64,000 nt of DNA from Virgifigura deserti (GTDB lineage Bacteria > Pseudomonadota > Alphaproteobacteria > Dongiales > Dongiaceae): the NCBI GenBank assembly GCA_003576685.1, contig QOZR01000017.1, positions 1 through 64,000 of the forward strand, in the 5' to 3' direction. Below, piece by piece: positions 35,373 through 43,936 of this stretch. Position numbers and translations under genes: made by a program. How positions within the stretch are numbered: the first letter of the stretch is position 1; each line of letters begins with the position of its first letter. The notes under the pieces are model-generated. The model was given only the letters and a program-made list of their open reading frames with translations, had not been told where the DNA came from and did not search any database.

Positions 35373-38300
35373 TCAGGCGACGAAGCGGAAGTCGTCCTCC
35401 TGCAGCTGGCCGAGCGCGAGGCCGGCGAGCGTCAGCGCGTTGCCGTCGTCGAGCGTGATGACCACGTCCGAGCCGACCTGCGCGGCACTGGCCAACACCG
35501 CGTCGAAGCCGGCGAACAGCCCGGCGTCGAACTCGATCACGTCCTGGCCGTAGCGGCCGAAGTCGCCGATCGTGTCCTGGCCGAAGCCGACCGCGAACAC
35601 GAACACGTCCGAGCCCCGTCCGCCGACGAGCTGGTCGTCGCCATAGCCGCCGGCAAGCACGTCGTCGCCGTAGCCGCCGTCGAGGGTGTCCGCGCCCTCG
35701 CCGCCGTCCAGCCGGTCGTCGCCGTGGCTGCCCAGCAGCGTATCCGTGCCCGACCCGCCGGCGAGCTGGTCGTCGCCATAGCCGCCGTCGAGGCTGTCGT
35801 CGCCCGCGCCGCCGTCCAGCCGGTCGTCGCCATGCCCGCCCAGCAGCATGTCCGTTCCCGCTCCGCCGGCGAGCCCGTCATCGCCATGGCCGCCGTCCAG
35901 CCGGTCGTCGCCGCCATTGCCGATCAGCACATCGTCGCCATGCCGGCCGACCAGCGTGTCGTCCCCGGCCCCGCCGACGAGTTCGTCGGCGCCCGCGGTG
36001 CCCTCCAGATGCCGGTCCGGCGCCTCGCCGACGAAGCGGAACGCGTCGTCCGTCAGCTGATCGAGGCTCACGCCCTCCAGCGTCAGGCTGCTGCCATCAT
36101 CCAGCGTGATCACCGCGTCCGACCCGACCTGCGCCGAATTGGCCAGCACTTCGTCGCGGTCGCCGAACAGGGCGCGGTCGAACTCCAGCATGTCGCCGGC
36201 GGCGAAGTCGGCGATCACGTCCTGGCCGAAGGCCTCGTGGAACAGGAAGACGTCGTTCCCGGCGCCGCCGACGAGCACATCATCGCCCGTGCCGCCGTCG
36301 AGGCTGTCGTCGCCGTCACCGCCCTCCAGCACGTCGTCGCCCGCGCCGCCCGCAAGCGCGTCCAGGCCGGCCTCGCCCATCAGAAGGTCGTCGCCGGCCG
36401 CGCCGCGGAGCCGGTCGTTGTCGGCCCCGCCCTCGAGGATGTCGTCGCAGGCCCCGCCGTCGATCTCGTCCGCGCCGGCCCCGCCGACGACAATGTCGTC
36501 GCCGCTCCCGGCCTGGATCACGTCGTCGCCGTCACCGCCGTCGATCTCCAGATCGCCCTCGACCGCTGTGAGCGTGTCGTTGCCGGCCCCGAGCAGGATC
36601 GTCCCGGCGACCTCGGCGCCCGCCTCCAGGGTCACGCTGTCGTCGCCGTCGCCCATGTCGATGGCCGAGCCGCCGGACGCCATCATCGTGCCGCTGGTGA
36701 CGAGCACGTCATCGCCGCCGCCCATCGACACACCGCCGATGATCGTGCCGGTGTTGGTCAGGCTGTCGGCATAGTCACCGACCAGGTTGATCGCCTCGTT
36801 GCCGCGCAGGTCGAACTGCTCTTCGTTGAAGACAGTTCCTTCGGGCTGGTGACCATCGCCATGGATCAGCCCGGCATTGACGATGGTGGTCGCGCCCAGG
36901 GCGTTGCTGTTGCTGGAGTTGTCGACCTGGATGCCGCGGCCGTAGCCGTAGATCTCGCCGCCCTCATGGTTGCGGATCACCCCGCCGCCGATGGCGATGC
37001 CCTCCGACACGTTCGGCTCGCCGTCATGGCGGCCCTCATGCCCCATGCCGCCGACAAAGCCGTAATTGTCGAGCTCCAGCAGCCCGTCGACGTCGATCGC
37101 GTCGCCGTCGCTGTCGCTGAGCTCCGCCGAGCGGCCCTCCATCGTGCCATGGTTGGTGATGTGGACGGTCTCCTCGACCGTGCCGTCATTGTCGATGTTC
37201 ACCGCCGAGCCGTTGCGGCCGATCATCGTCGCCCCCACCTCGTTGACGACCCGGACGCTCTTGTCGCCCGTCACCGCGTGGCGCGCCGCCTCGATCCGGG
37301 CTCCGGCATAATTGTTCACCACGCCGCCATCATTGTTCTGGTAGTCGATGGCGTCACCGCCGCTGCCCGAAGTGGGCTCCATCATGATGGTGCCCCAGTT
37401 GTTGACGGCCGTGCCCTCACCCGGGCGGATCATGTCGGTGCCGCTCTCGCCCGTCTGCTGGATCACGCCGCCGGCGAGGTTGTTGATGACGCCCGTTCCA
37501 CCCTTGACGGCATCGTGAAAATCGACGACGCGCCCGCTCCCGGTGACCGTGCCGGCATTGTTCAGCGCGATGCTGCTGCCATCGATCATGCGCGAGGGGT
37601 TGATCTCGCCCTCCATCACCCCGCCCTCGAGGTTGTTGATCGTCAGCGAGCCCCCAGCCTGGTTGTACGCGAAGTAAATGAGGCGACCGCCGTCTTCCAC
37701 CTTCATCAGCCCGGCATTGTCGATCACCACGTTGCTGTCGGTGCCCTGCCAGGTTACGCCATAGGTTCCGATGCCCCCTTGAACGATCAGTTCACCGCCG
37801 GCCTCGACCACGAAGTGGTCATCGCCGGTGAGCACGATCGGCGCCGTGACCGTCTGGCCGGCGAGGATGGTCCGGTAATCGTCGTCATTGACGATGGTGC
37901 CGGTCGCAACGGACTGCGGGGCGACGGCGACCGGCGCCTCGGCATTGGTCGCCGTCTCGATCTCGAGCGTCACGGTCTCGTCGATCTCGAACACCGTGTC
38001 ACCGGCCACGGTGATCGTCACCGCCGCCGAGGACTGGCCGGCGGGGATCGTGCCGCTGAAGGTCAGCGGCAGCCCGCCGACGAGATCGTCGCCGTTCAGA
38101 TCCTTGCCCGGCGTGATCAGGCCGGAGAACTCGACCGCGCCGGTCGTGCTGCCGACGCGCTCGACTGTGAAGGTCAGCGTCGTGCTGCCGCTGTTCCCCT
38201 CGGGCTGCGAGACTTCGATTGACTCGGCGGTGAACCTGACGAGTTGTGCGTTCGGATCGATTTCGAAGGTCGGCACATCGAACGGCACGTCGGGCGCCGT

Positions 38301-38891
38301 GCCGTCCTGGCCCTGATTCCCATTACCATCCTGCGCGATCCAGTTCGACGGATTGTTGATGGCGGCCAGGTAGTCCGAAAAGGCCGGGAAGCCTGACGTG
38401 GGGCCATCATAAGCGGCAATGTCGGGAGTCATGCTCGGATCTCGAGTGCCGACGGCAACGGCCGTGAGACCTTCGGTCAGCCCGGTGTTCGCCAGGGTTG
38501 CCGGGAAGGAGGGGAATGCCCAACTGTTCGTGATCGCCGCCAAGAACTCGGCCGGGGCGCCCGGCTCGCCGACATAGGCGTAGACGATCTCGTTGGCAAC
38601 TTCGATGTTGCGTGCCGCCTCCTCGCTGAAGGCGATGGTTCCGAGATTGCTGGTGGCGGTCTGCCCGGCCGCGAGCCCGTCCATGGTGACGATCGTGCCG
38701 GCGGCGATATCGGCCCCTGCGGTCCAACTCCAGGTCGCCTCGCCGGTGCTGAAGCTCGTGCCGTTCCATGCATTGTCGGTGAATTGGATCACCGTGCCGG
38801 CCGAGATCGGCTCGAGCGCGACGAAGGCGAGATTGTCAGCGCCATCGGCATTATAGCCGACGAAGGCGATGGAGCCTGGACCAAAAGCCAT
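35373..38891 (-). CDS. RTX protein with Calx-beta and beta-helix regions
   Basis: The 1172-residue protein starts MAFGPGSIAFVGYNADGADN; residues 1-205 form a domain seen at the start of many secreted RTX proteins. A Calx-beta domain follows (about 215-335, ending GTIVNDD), then a Gly/Asn-rich repetitive region (about 340-720, repeated NNxAGGxI and NxGTI patterns) suggesting a beta-helix. Two RTX blocks come last. The first is followed by a copy of the secretion-type module (FGQDVIADF ... DDAFRFV, about 890-965), the second by the true C-terminus (FGQDTIGDF ... DDFRFVA). It lacks a signal peptide and shares its C-terminal module with the neighbouring giant RTX protein, so both probably use the same exporter. 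An adhesin or matrix role is likely. Confidence 0.88.
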   Translation of the reverse strand: MAFGPGSIAFVGYNADGADNLAFVALEPISAGTVIQFTDNAWNGTSFSTGEATWSWTAGADIAAGTIVTMDGLAAGQTATSNLGTIAFSEEAARNIEVANEIVYAYVGEPGAPAEFLAAITNSWAFPSFPATLANTGLTEGLTAVAVGTRDPSMTPDIAAYDGPTSGFPAFSDYLAAINNPSNWIAQDGNGNQGQDGTAPDVPFDVPTFEIDPNAQLVRFTAESIEVSQPEGNSGSTTLTFTVERVGSTTGAVEFSGLITPGKDLNGDDLVGGLPLTFSGTIPAGQSSAAVTITVAGDTVFEIDETVTLEIETATNAEAPVAVAPQSVATGTIVNDDDYRTILAGQTVTAPIVLTGDDHFVVEAGGELIVQGGIGTYGVTWQGTDSNVVIDNAGLMKVEDGGRLIYFAYNQAGGSLTINNLEGGVMEGEINPSRMIDGSSIALNNAGTVTGSGRVVDFHDAVKGGTGVINNLAGGVIQQTGESGTDMIRPGEGTAVNNWGTIMMEPTSGSGGDAIDYQNNDGGVVNNYAGARIEAARHAVTGDKSVRVVNEVGATMIGRNGSAVNIDNDGTVEETVHITNHGTMEGRSAELSDSDGDAIDVDGLLELDNYGFVGGMGHEGRHDGEPNVSEGIAIGGGVIRNHEGGEIYGYGRGIQVDNSSNSNALGATTIVNAGLIHGDGHQPEGTVFNEEQFDLRGNEAINLVGDYADSLTNTGTIIGGVSMGGGDDVLVTSGTMMASGGSAIDMGDGDDSVTLEAGAEVAGTILLGAGNDTLTAVEGDLEIDGGDGDDVIQAGSGDDIVVGGAGADEIDGGACDDILEGGADNDRLRGAAGDDLLMGEAGLDALAGGAGDDVLEGGDGDDSLDGGTGDDVLVGGAGNDVFLFHEAFGQDVIADFAAGDMLEFDRALFGDRDEVLANSAQVGSDAVITLDDGSSLTLEGVSLDQLTDDAFRFVGEAPDRHLEGTAGADELVGGAGDDTLVGRHGDDVLIGNGGDDRLDGGHGDDGLAGGAGTDMLLGGHGDDRLDGGAGDDSLDGGYGDDQLAGGSGTDTLLGSHGDDRLDGGEGADTLDGGYGDDVLAGGYGDDQLVGGRGSDVFVFAVGFGQDTIGDFGRYGQDVIEFDAGLFAGFDAVLASAAQVGSDVVITLDDGNALTLAGLALGQLQEDDFRFVA

Positions 38892-39368
38892 GCGTTGGGT
38901 CTCCTTTATGTGCTTTGAATGTTTCCGAATGTGTTCAAGGTGGCAATCCGCACCGCTCCAGAATGCTCCGCACTCCTGTCATCAATTCCCGGTTCGAAGC
39001 GCCGCCTGCGACGCTCATTAGCGATGCGAGTCGTTACGCCCCTGTGACAGATCGCTCGCCTTTTCTTGAACTTTAAAATAAATGCGAGAACTCGGACCGT
39101 CCCAGGCACAAGATGTCGCCTCTCTACGTCGCAACTCGCTGTACAGGATCCGTAAAGGAATGCGCCATAGCCGCATTTTCTGAGAGTGTTCTATTCTCCA
39201 CTGCGCAATTATCTGAGGTCGTGCTTCCGTGCTCGATGGAGAACGAAGTGTCAGGCGCGATGATGCCGATCGGGCGGTCGCGCGCGATCGATTACGGCAT
39301 CCCATTCCACAGAGACGTATTGACGGTCAGCGAATGCGGATCATCACAGCCGCACGACGCCACGCGCG
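38892..39368. other. Intergenic region upstream of the RTX genes
   Basis: No supported gene. The first 220 bases should contain the promoter of the - strand RTX gene but I cannot place its boxes. Short open frames from 39113 onward have no ribosome-binding sites and no sequence I recognise. Confidence 0.35.
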
Positions 39369-39530
39369 CCTGCACGGGATGATCGAGCGCGTGATCCTGC
39401 ACCGGTCCAGCCGGGGTTCGAGCTCGAGCTAGTCAGTGAGATCGCGCGGATGGCCGAGGCGAGCCTGAGCGAAGGCGAGAAAAGTCGCCTCCGGGAAGAC
39501 GGCTTCGTGTTCGGCAAGTCCGGTTGCAGG
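39369..39530 (+). pseudogene. Remnant of a serine recombinase C-terminus
   Basis: Read with one frame change, the stretch gives LHGMIERVIL, then FELELVSEIARMAEASLSEG and EKSRLREDGFVFG. The order I-E-R-V-I-L, F-E-L-E-L-V, E-I-A-R-M is that of the C-terminal end of large serine recombinases, also seen in the remnant at 58541. The catalytic and zinc-ribbon domains are absent. Confidence 0.45.
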
Positions 39531-39958
39531 GCCCGATACCCCCTTTACCGAAAAACGCTCCGGCGGTGCCGAGGTCGGCTGATACGCGAGTAGAGGAACC
39601 TATTAGGCAGGTTCAAATCCCGGGAGTGCAACCATTTCAAATTGCTCTTCTGCACCGCTGCATGAGCAATGGTTGTGGGGGCCCGCAACCACCCAGAGTT
39701 GACTCTGTTACCCGACCCGCACTGACTTCATGATCGTAATGCGCTCGATCACCAGATTGGCGTTCGCGTCCACCGAACGCCCGGAAGCGGTCACCGTATC
39801 GCACAAAATGGCAGGAGCTTTGGCGCTTGGCTGCTGAACACGTTGGACGGCGAGTTCTAGTAGGTCCGCGTGACCAGCCTCCGCTATATCGTCCGATCAT
39901 AGGGTTAGTGCATCATCGTTTCGGGCGACATGGCGGCCCGCGCCGTGCGAGTTCCACG

Positions 39959-40313
39959 GAGATGGCCGCATCAATTCGACAACAATCCTGTCGAGCGCGC
40001 CATCCGACCCGTGGCGCTGGGCGCAAGAGCCACCTGTTCGCCGGTTTCCCAACAGCCGACTCGTCGTTGGCCTATCATAGCGATCGGAGATGACGGCGGT
40101 GAGCGGTGGGCAACTGTCTGCTCGTTCATCGCCGCGGCAAGGCTCAACGATGGCGAGCCCGATTCCTACCTCGCCGATGTTTTCCAGCGTGTGGTCGGCG
40201 GCCACCCAATGAGCCGGATCGACGACCTTCTGCCCTGGAACTGGGCGCCCGAAACCCGTCTATCCCCAACCAAGCGTGCAACGCCCGAACGCATACGAAG
40301 AGGGAAGGGTTAG
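39959..40313 (+). pseudogene. IS66 transposase (TnpC) C-terminal remnant
   Basis: The frame contains DNNPVERAIRPVALG, GGERWATVCSFIAAARLNDG, YLADVFQRVVGGHP and LLPWNW, the conserved C-terminal sequence of IS66-family TnpC. Frameshifts are visible before the DNNPVERAIRP segment and just after VALG, where the expected RKSHLFAG appears in another frame. No IS66 ends or accessory tnpA/tnpB are seen. It marks an old insertion upstream of the catabolic island. Confidence 0.75.
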
Positions 40314-40556
40314 GCACCCAGAGTAAGCTTTCCGAGAAAGTATCTTGGCTTTGGGCGGCCCGCTCTCGAGGTACCAGCGCAATGGATCGGATTCCACGCC
40401 AACGGATGAAGTTCGAAGCGAAGATACACAAGACACCTTTGATCGGGTTGCTTTAACTTTATACAGGCGAATAAAATCACTCCCGTGTGACGAGCCCGGT
40501 ACACCCGGCGCTTGACGTCTTTCGCATCCACCCAGGGGAGAGCTAGAAAATTGAGA

Positions 40557-41387
40557 ATGCAGTTTATCGATGTCGCGGGGACCCCGACTCGCTGCGTCAT
40601 GGCGGGGAATAGCGATGCCCCGGCGATCTTGCTCCTGCACGGACTGGCCCTGACGGCGGAGGTCTGGCTGCGCAACATCGAAGCTCTGGCCCGCTCGCAC
40701 CGGGTCATCGCGCCGGACATGCTCGGCCACGGCTTCACCAAGCCGGCCGATAATGCCCCAATCGATGTTCCGGCAAAGCTGCGACATCTCAAGGGACTCG
40801 TCGATGCTCTCGGTCTCAAGCGGCTGTCTCTCTGCGGCAGTTCCTACGGTGCCTTGATGGCATCGCTCTTCTTTCTCGAGAATGAGGATCGCGTCAGTAA
40901 GCTCGTCATCAATGGCAGCGGCTCCTGCTTCAACACGGAGGAACAGCTTCAGGCCCAGGTCGGCAAGCTGCACGCGCTCTACGGGCCGGACCAGGTCACG
41001 CAGTCGACGAGGGAGATGTGGCGCGAGCGCATCGGCAACAACTTCCACGACGCCTCGAAGGTCCCGGAGGAACTCTTGTCGATCGCCCAGCTGTGCTACG
41101 CCCAGCTTTGGGCCCCGTCCTGTTTGGCAGAGACGATGGCGGCCATGCAGGATCCCGAGCGCTTCCGACCCTTCCGGATCCTAGAGCGCCTGGAAGAGGT
41201 GAGTTGCCCGGCCCTGGTGGTCTGGGGGCGCAACGACCGCGGCGGCTCCCTGGAAAGCGCCGAGGCCGCAGTTGCGCGCCTGCCGAAGGGCCGCTTGGTA
41301 GTCTTCGACGATTGTGGGCACTACCCCATGCTCGAGCATCCGGAAAAGTACAACAATCTCGTCGCGGAATTCCTCGCGGGCGCTTGA
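40557..41387 (+). CDS. Alpha/beta-fold hydrolase
   Basis: The 276-residue protein has ILLLHGLALTAEVW (oxyanion loop), PDMLGHGFT, the nucleophile elbow GSSYGAL, the acid region VVWGRNDRGG and the catalytic His in DDCGHYPMLEHPEKYN. This is the fold of C-C bond hydrolases, esterases and amide deformylases such as NicD. It is convergent with the formamidase gene (stops two bases apart). With the M29/NicX-like gene nearby, a role in hydrolysing a ring-cleavage or N-acyl intermediate is plausible but inferred. The start is the ATG after GGGGAGAG; a TTG at 40551 and a further upstream start are possible. A remnant of a related hydrolase lies at 54284. Confidence 0.82.
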   Translation: MQFIDVAGTPTRCVMAGNSDAPAILLLHGLALTAEVWLRNIEALARSHRVIAPDMLGHGFTKPADNAPIDVPAKLRHLKGLVDALGLKRLSLCGSSYGALMASLFFLENEDRVSKLVINGSGSCFNTEEQLQAQVGKLHALYGPDQVTQSTREMWRERIGNNFHDASKVPEELLSIAQLCYAQLWAPSCLAETMAAMQDPERFRPFRILERLEEVSCPALVVWGRNDRGGSLESAEAAVARLPKGRLVVFDDCGHYPMLEHPEKYNNLVAEFLAGA

Positions 41388-41389
41388 GA

Positions 41390-43906
41390 CTAGTCGAACG
41401 GCGTCGGATCGAGGAAACGCCGCACCACGTTTTCCGTGATGCGCGAGACGTTGTTATCGTAGCCGGCGTGGGACAAGGCGCCCGCCCAGGCGATGGAACT
41501 GGTCGAAAAGACGGCCCCGCCACTCGGCGTTTCGTAGAAGACCATGTCGCAGCGCACCAAGGGACAGGTCTCACCATTATTGGCCGAGTGGGTGTGGGTC
41601 AGCTCCTCCTTCATCCAGTGATAGGAGGCGGTGAAGTCCGTCGCCGTCGCGACCACCAGAGCATGCGGCGGCGTACCGAGCCCCGCATCCGCGCGGTCGA
41701 CTTCCCAGCCGGCGGCCCCGCCACCGATCAGGCCAAAATCGCCGATGCGTTCCTCCGCGCCGATTCCCTCGAACGCGAAGGCGGCACGGGGATCGAAACT
41801 TGCCGGCATGCGCTCGAAATAGGTGGAGAAATCGAACCCCTGGGCTGACATGCCGGTGCCGGCGACCGACTGGGGCGCGCGTCCCATACGCCGCCACATG
41901 CCGCCCAGTTCTCCAGAGAAGCTGTGGTAATACTCGCCACCTTCTGCGGCCCAGGTGCGGATACCGTCTTCCGCCCGGCGCATCTCGATGACGCCCGGAA
42001 GCTCCGGATGGTAAGTGGTGCGCCAGTAGAACCCGTTGCCACCGAGATAGATGAAGCGACCGCCCTTCTCCTGATAGGCGGCGAAGGCGTCCAGCATGCG
42101 CTTGGAGGGATACTCCGGGTGGGTTCCCGTCATGACGCAGCTGTAGGGCCGCAGGAGCGCTTCCCCCTCACACTCCACGTCATCCTCCGTCAGGAGATCG
42201 TAGGCGATACCCTTCGCCTCCAGCCAATCGAGAATATGCGTATCGGCGGGCAGCTGCCAGAGACGCTCTCCGGGGCGCATGTTCAGGATCGGGCGCAAGC
42301 GCGAGGCATAGCAAACGCCGCTGCCGTCGCTGTGATGATCGTAGAGGGAACAGCCGAACTCGGGGTGCTCGTGCAGGAAGAGCGTGGTCGCGTCTATCGT
42401 CGTGAAGACGCCGCGAACGTTCTCCCCCTCGCGCCATTCGAGGTGATGGTGCGTGTTGCTGTACGCCCAGTAGCTCGCGGACGGCATAATCAAGGCCAAG
42501 GGGGCCCTCGCAGTGCCGCGCGGCGGCCGTACGACGAAGGGGATCCACTCCTCGTCCTGCTCTCTGGTCAGGCGCGCGCAATAAAGCCCGCTCGCTAGGT
42601 CTTCGGGAACCTCGAGCTCGAAATCCGTGTCCCAGCCGCAGTCATAGAGGTCGTCGTCGTGGAAGTGAATGGCGCCGTAGTGCTCCGGCCGGTGCGTCCA
42701 GTTGTACTCGCTGCCGTCCCAGTTCCAGCCTTTCATCGCGCGGGTCGGCAGATTCACCGTCCGCCCATGCACCCCTCGCGGAGAAGAATCGAGGATGCGG
42801 GTCGTGGAGATCTCGCGGCTGAAATTCCAAGCCGCGACGAGGCCCTCGTCGAGCGCAGGGACCCTCGCCTCTTCGAGAAGCGCGGAGCGCTCGTCCCTTG
42901 AAAGCGGGCGGGCAAGGACCGCCGGACTGTCGATCTTGCCGTTGTAGTGCGCGGTAGCGGCGCCGTCCGCGGCGAAGCCCGCGGCGATGCGGAAGCCGCT
43001 TGCGCACTGCGTGGCAACAGCCAGTTGGGCCTCCGCTTCGGCGGTGGTGTCGCCGGCGGTGGCGTAGCGCTGGAGCGGGCGTTGCGCCAGCCAAGTCTCC
43101 CCGGTTTCGGCGTCGAAGCTCGCCGCGATGAGGTACCAGTGGCGCTCCAGGAGAGCTCGTCCGGAAGAGAGCCCTGCCTCCCCGAGGCATAGCGAGAGAC
43201 GGCCGGACTCGTCCAAAGCCAGGGAATAGCCCCGCCCACCCAGCACGACCTGGTATCGACCCAGCAGCGGCGTCGTCGGCCAGACGTAGGCAAGCAGGGT
43301 AAAGCTCTTCAGAGCGAAGGGCGCCCCCTCTTCGATTTCGATGTAGGAACCGCAGGCCACGCCTTGGCGGCGCCCAGGACGCTCGCCATCGACAGGCGTC
43401 CGAAGCCTTTCCGTTTTCAATCCGATATTGGCGTCATCTCCACAGATCAGACGCTCAAAGGCCACGCGATAAGCCCCCTCAGCACTGACCTTGAAGGCGA
43501 TGCGGTGTCCCGCCTCCACGCTGAAGCGATCCGCGTAGCCGATCACCGAGCGGTGGGTGAGGTCAGTCTTCAAGCTGGAGGTGCTCGGCAGAGGCTCATC
43601 GCCGTCGAGGTACAGCGGCTGGCCCGTATGACGCTCCCAGCGCGCTCGGAAGATCGCCCATTGCGCCTCGGCCGGGGTAGCGAAGCCCTCGCCGTCGAAA
43701 ATTTCCAGCGGACTTCCCTTGCGGCCCGTGCTCCGTGCCAGCTGCCAAGGGCCGCTGCGGCGCGGCTGCACCGCGATGATACGATCCTCGAAAGGATCCC
43801 ACCGCAGGATCTTCAGCACCTTCTGAAGCTCCTCGCTGTGCGGTCCGAAGGGCCGCTCCCGGAATTCACGCGCGAGATCGAGACGTGACGGATCTACCTT
43901 GCGCAT
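41390..43906 (-). CDS. N,N-dimethylformamidase-like protein, small and large subunits fused
   Basis: DMFase cleaves N,N-dimethylformamide to formate and dimethylamine; relatives act on other small amides. Residues about 120-838 match the large subunit: VIGYADRFSVEAGHRIAFKV, a jelly-roll region (about 185-360), IHFHDDDLYDC, LYDHHSDGSGV, RLRPILNMRPG, ELPADTHILDWL-like QLPADTHILDWL, TGTHPEYPSK, GGGAAGWEVDRADAGLGTPP and YDNNVSRITENVVRRFL. The Tyr in LYDHH and His/Glu in THPEY match positions I recall as iron-site residues. Residues 1-105 (RPFGPHSEELQKVLKI, FATPAEAQWAIFRARW) resemble the separate small subunit of known enzymes, so this is a fusion. GAGGAG precedes the ATG. It is the last gene of the nine-gene operon starting at 51765. 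Confidence 0.85.
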   Translation of the reverse strand: MRKVDPSRLDLAREFRERPFGPHSEELQKVLKILRWDPFEDRIIAVQPRRSGPWQLARSTGRKGSPLEIFDGEGFATPAEAQWAIFRARWERHTGQPLYLDGDEPLPSTSSLKTDLTHRSVIGYADRFSVEAGHRIAFKVSAEGAYRVAFERLICGDDANIGLKTERLRTPVDGERPGRRQGVACGSYIEIEEGAPFALKSFTLLAYVWPTTPLLGRYQVVLGGRGYSLALDESGRLSLCLGEAGLSSGRALLERHWYLIAASFDAETGETWLAQRPLQRYATAGDTTAEAEAQLAVATQCASGFRIAAGFAADGAATAHYNGKIDSPAVLARPLSRDERSALLEEARVPALDEGLVAAWNFSREISTTRILDSSPRGVHGRTVNLPTRAMKGWNWDGSEYNWTHRPEHYGAIHFHDDDLYDCGWDTDFELEVPEDLASGLYCARLTREQDEEWIPFVVRPPRGTARAPLALIMPSASYWAYSNTHHHLEWREGENVRGVFTTIDATTLFLHEHPEFGCSLYDHHSDGSGVCYASRLRPILNMRPGERLWQLPADTHILDWLEAKGIAYDLLTEDDVECEGEALLRPYSCVMTGTHPEYPSKRMLDAFAAYQEKGGRFIYLGGNGFYWRTTYHPELPGVIEMRRAEDGIRTWAAEGGEYYHSFSGELGGMWRRMGRAPQSVAGTGMSAQGFDFSTYFERMPASFDPRAAFAFEGIGAEERIGDFGLIGGGAAGWEVDRADAGLGTPPHALVVATATDFTASYHWMKEELTHTHSANNGETCPLVRCDMVFYETPSGGAVFSTSSIAWAGALSHAGYDNNVSRITENVVRRFLDPTPFD

Positions 43907-43936
43907 CTGTGCTCCTCGCGGGCTGGCGAAGCTCCC

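Noticed and set aside
36977..37311. Short frames opposite the beta-helix region of the second RTX protein
   Set aside because: Low-complexity Ser/Pro/Ala or Arg/Thr translations without start signals; shadows of the repeat region.
39557..39642. Possible tRNA gene ending GGTTCAAATCCCGGGAGTGC
   Set aside because: The T-arm stem has mismatches, no 5' acceptor partner (TGCACTC) is found at the right distance, and no anticodon arm can be drawn; at most a tRNA 3' fragment.
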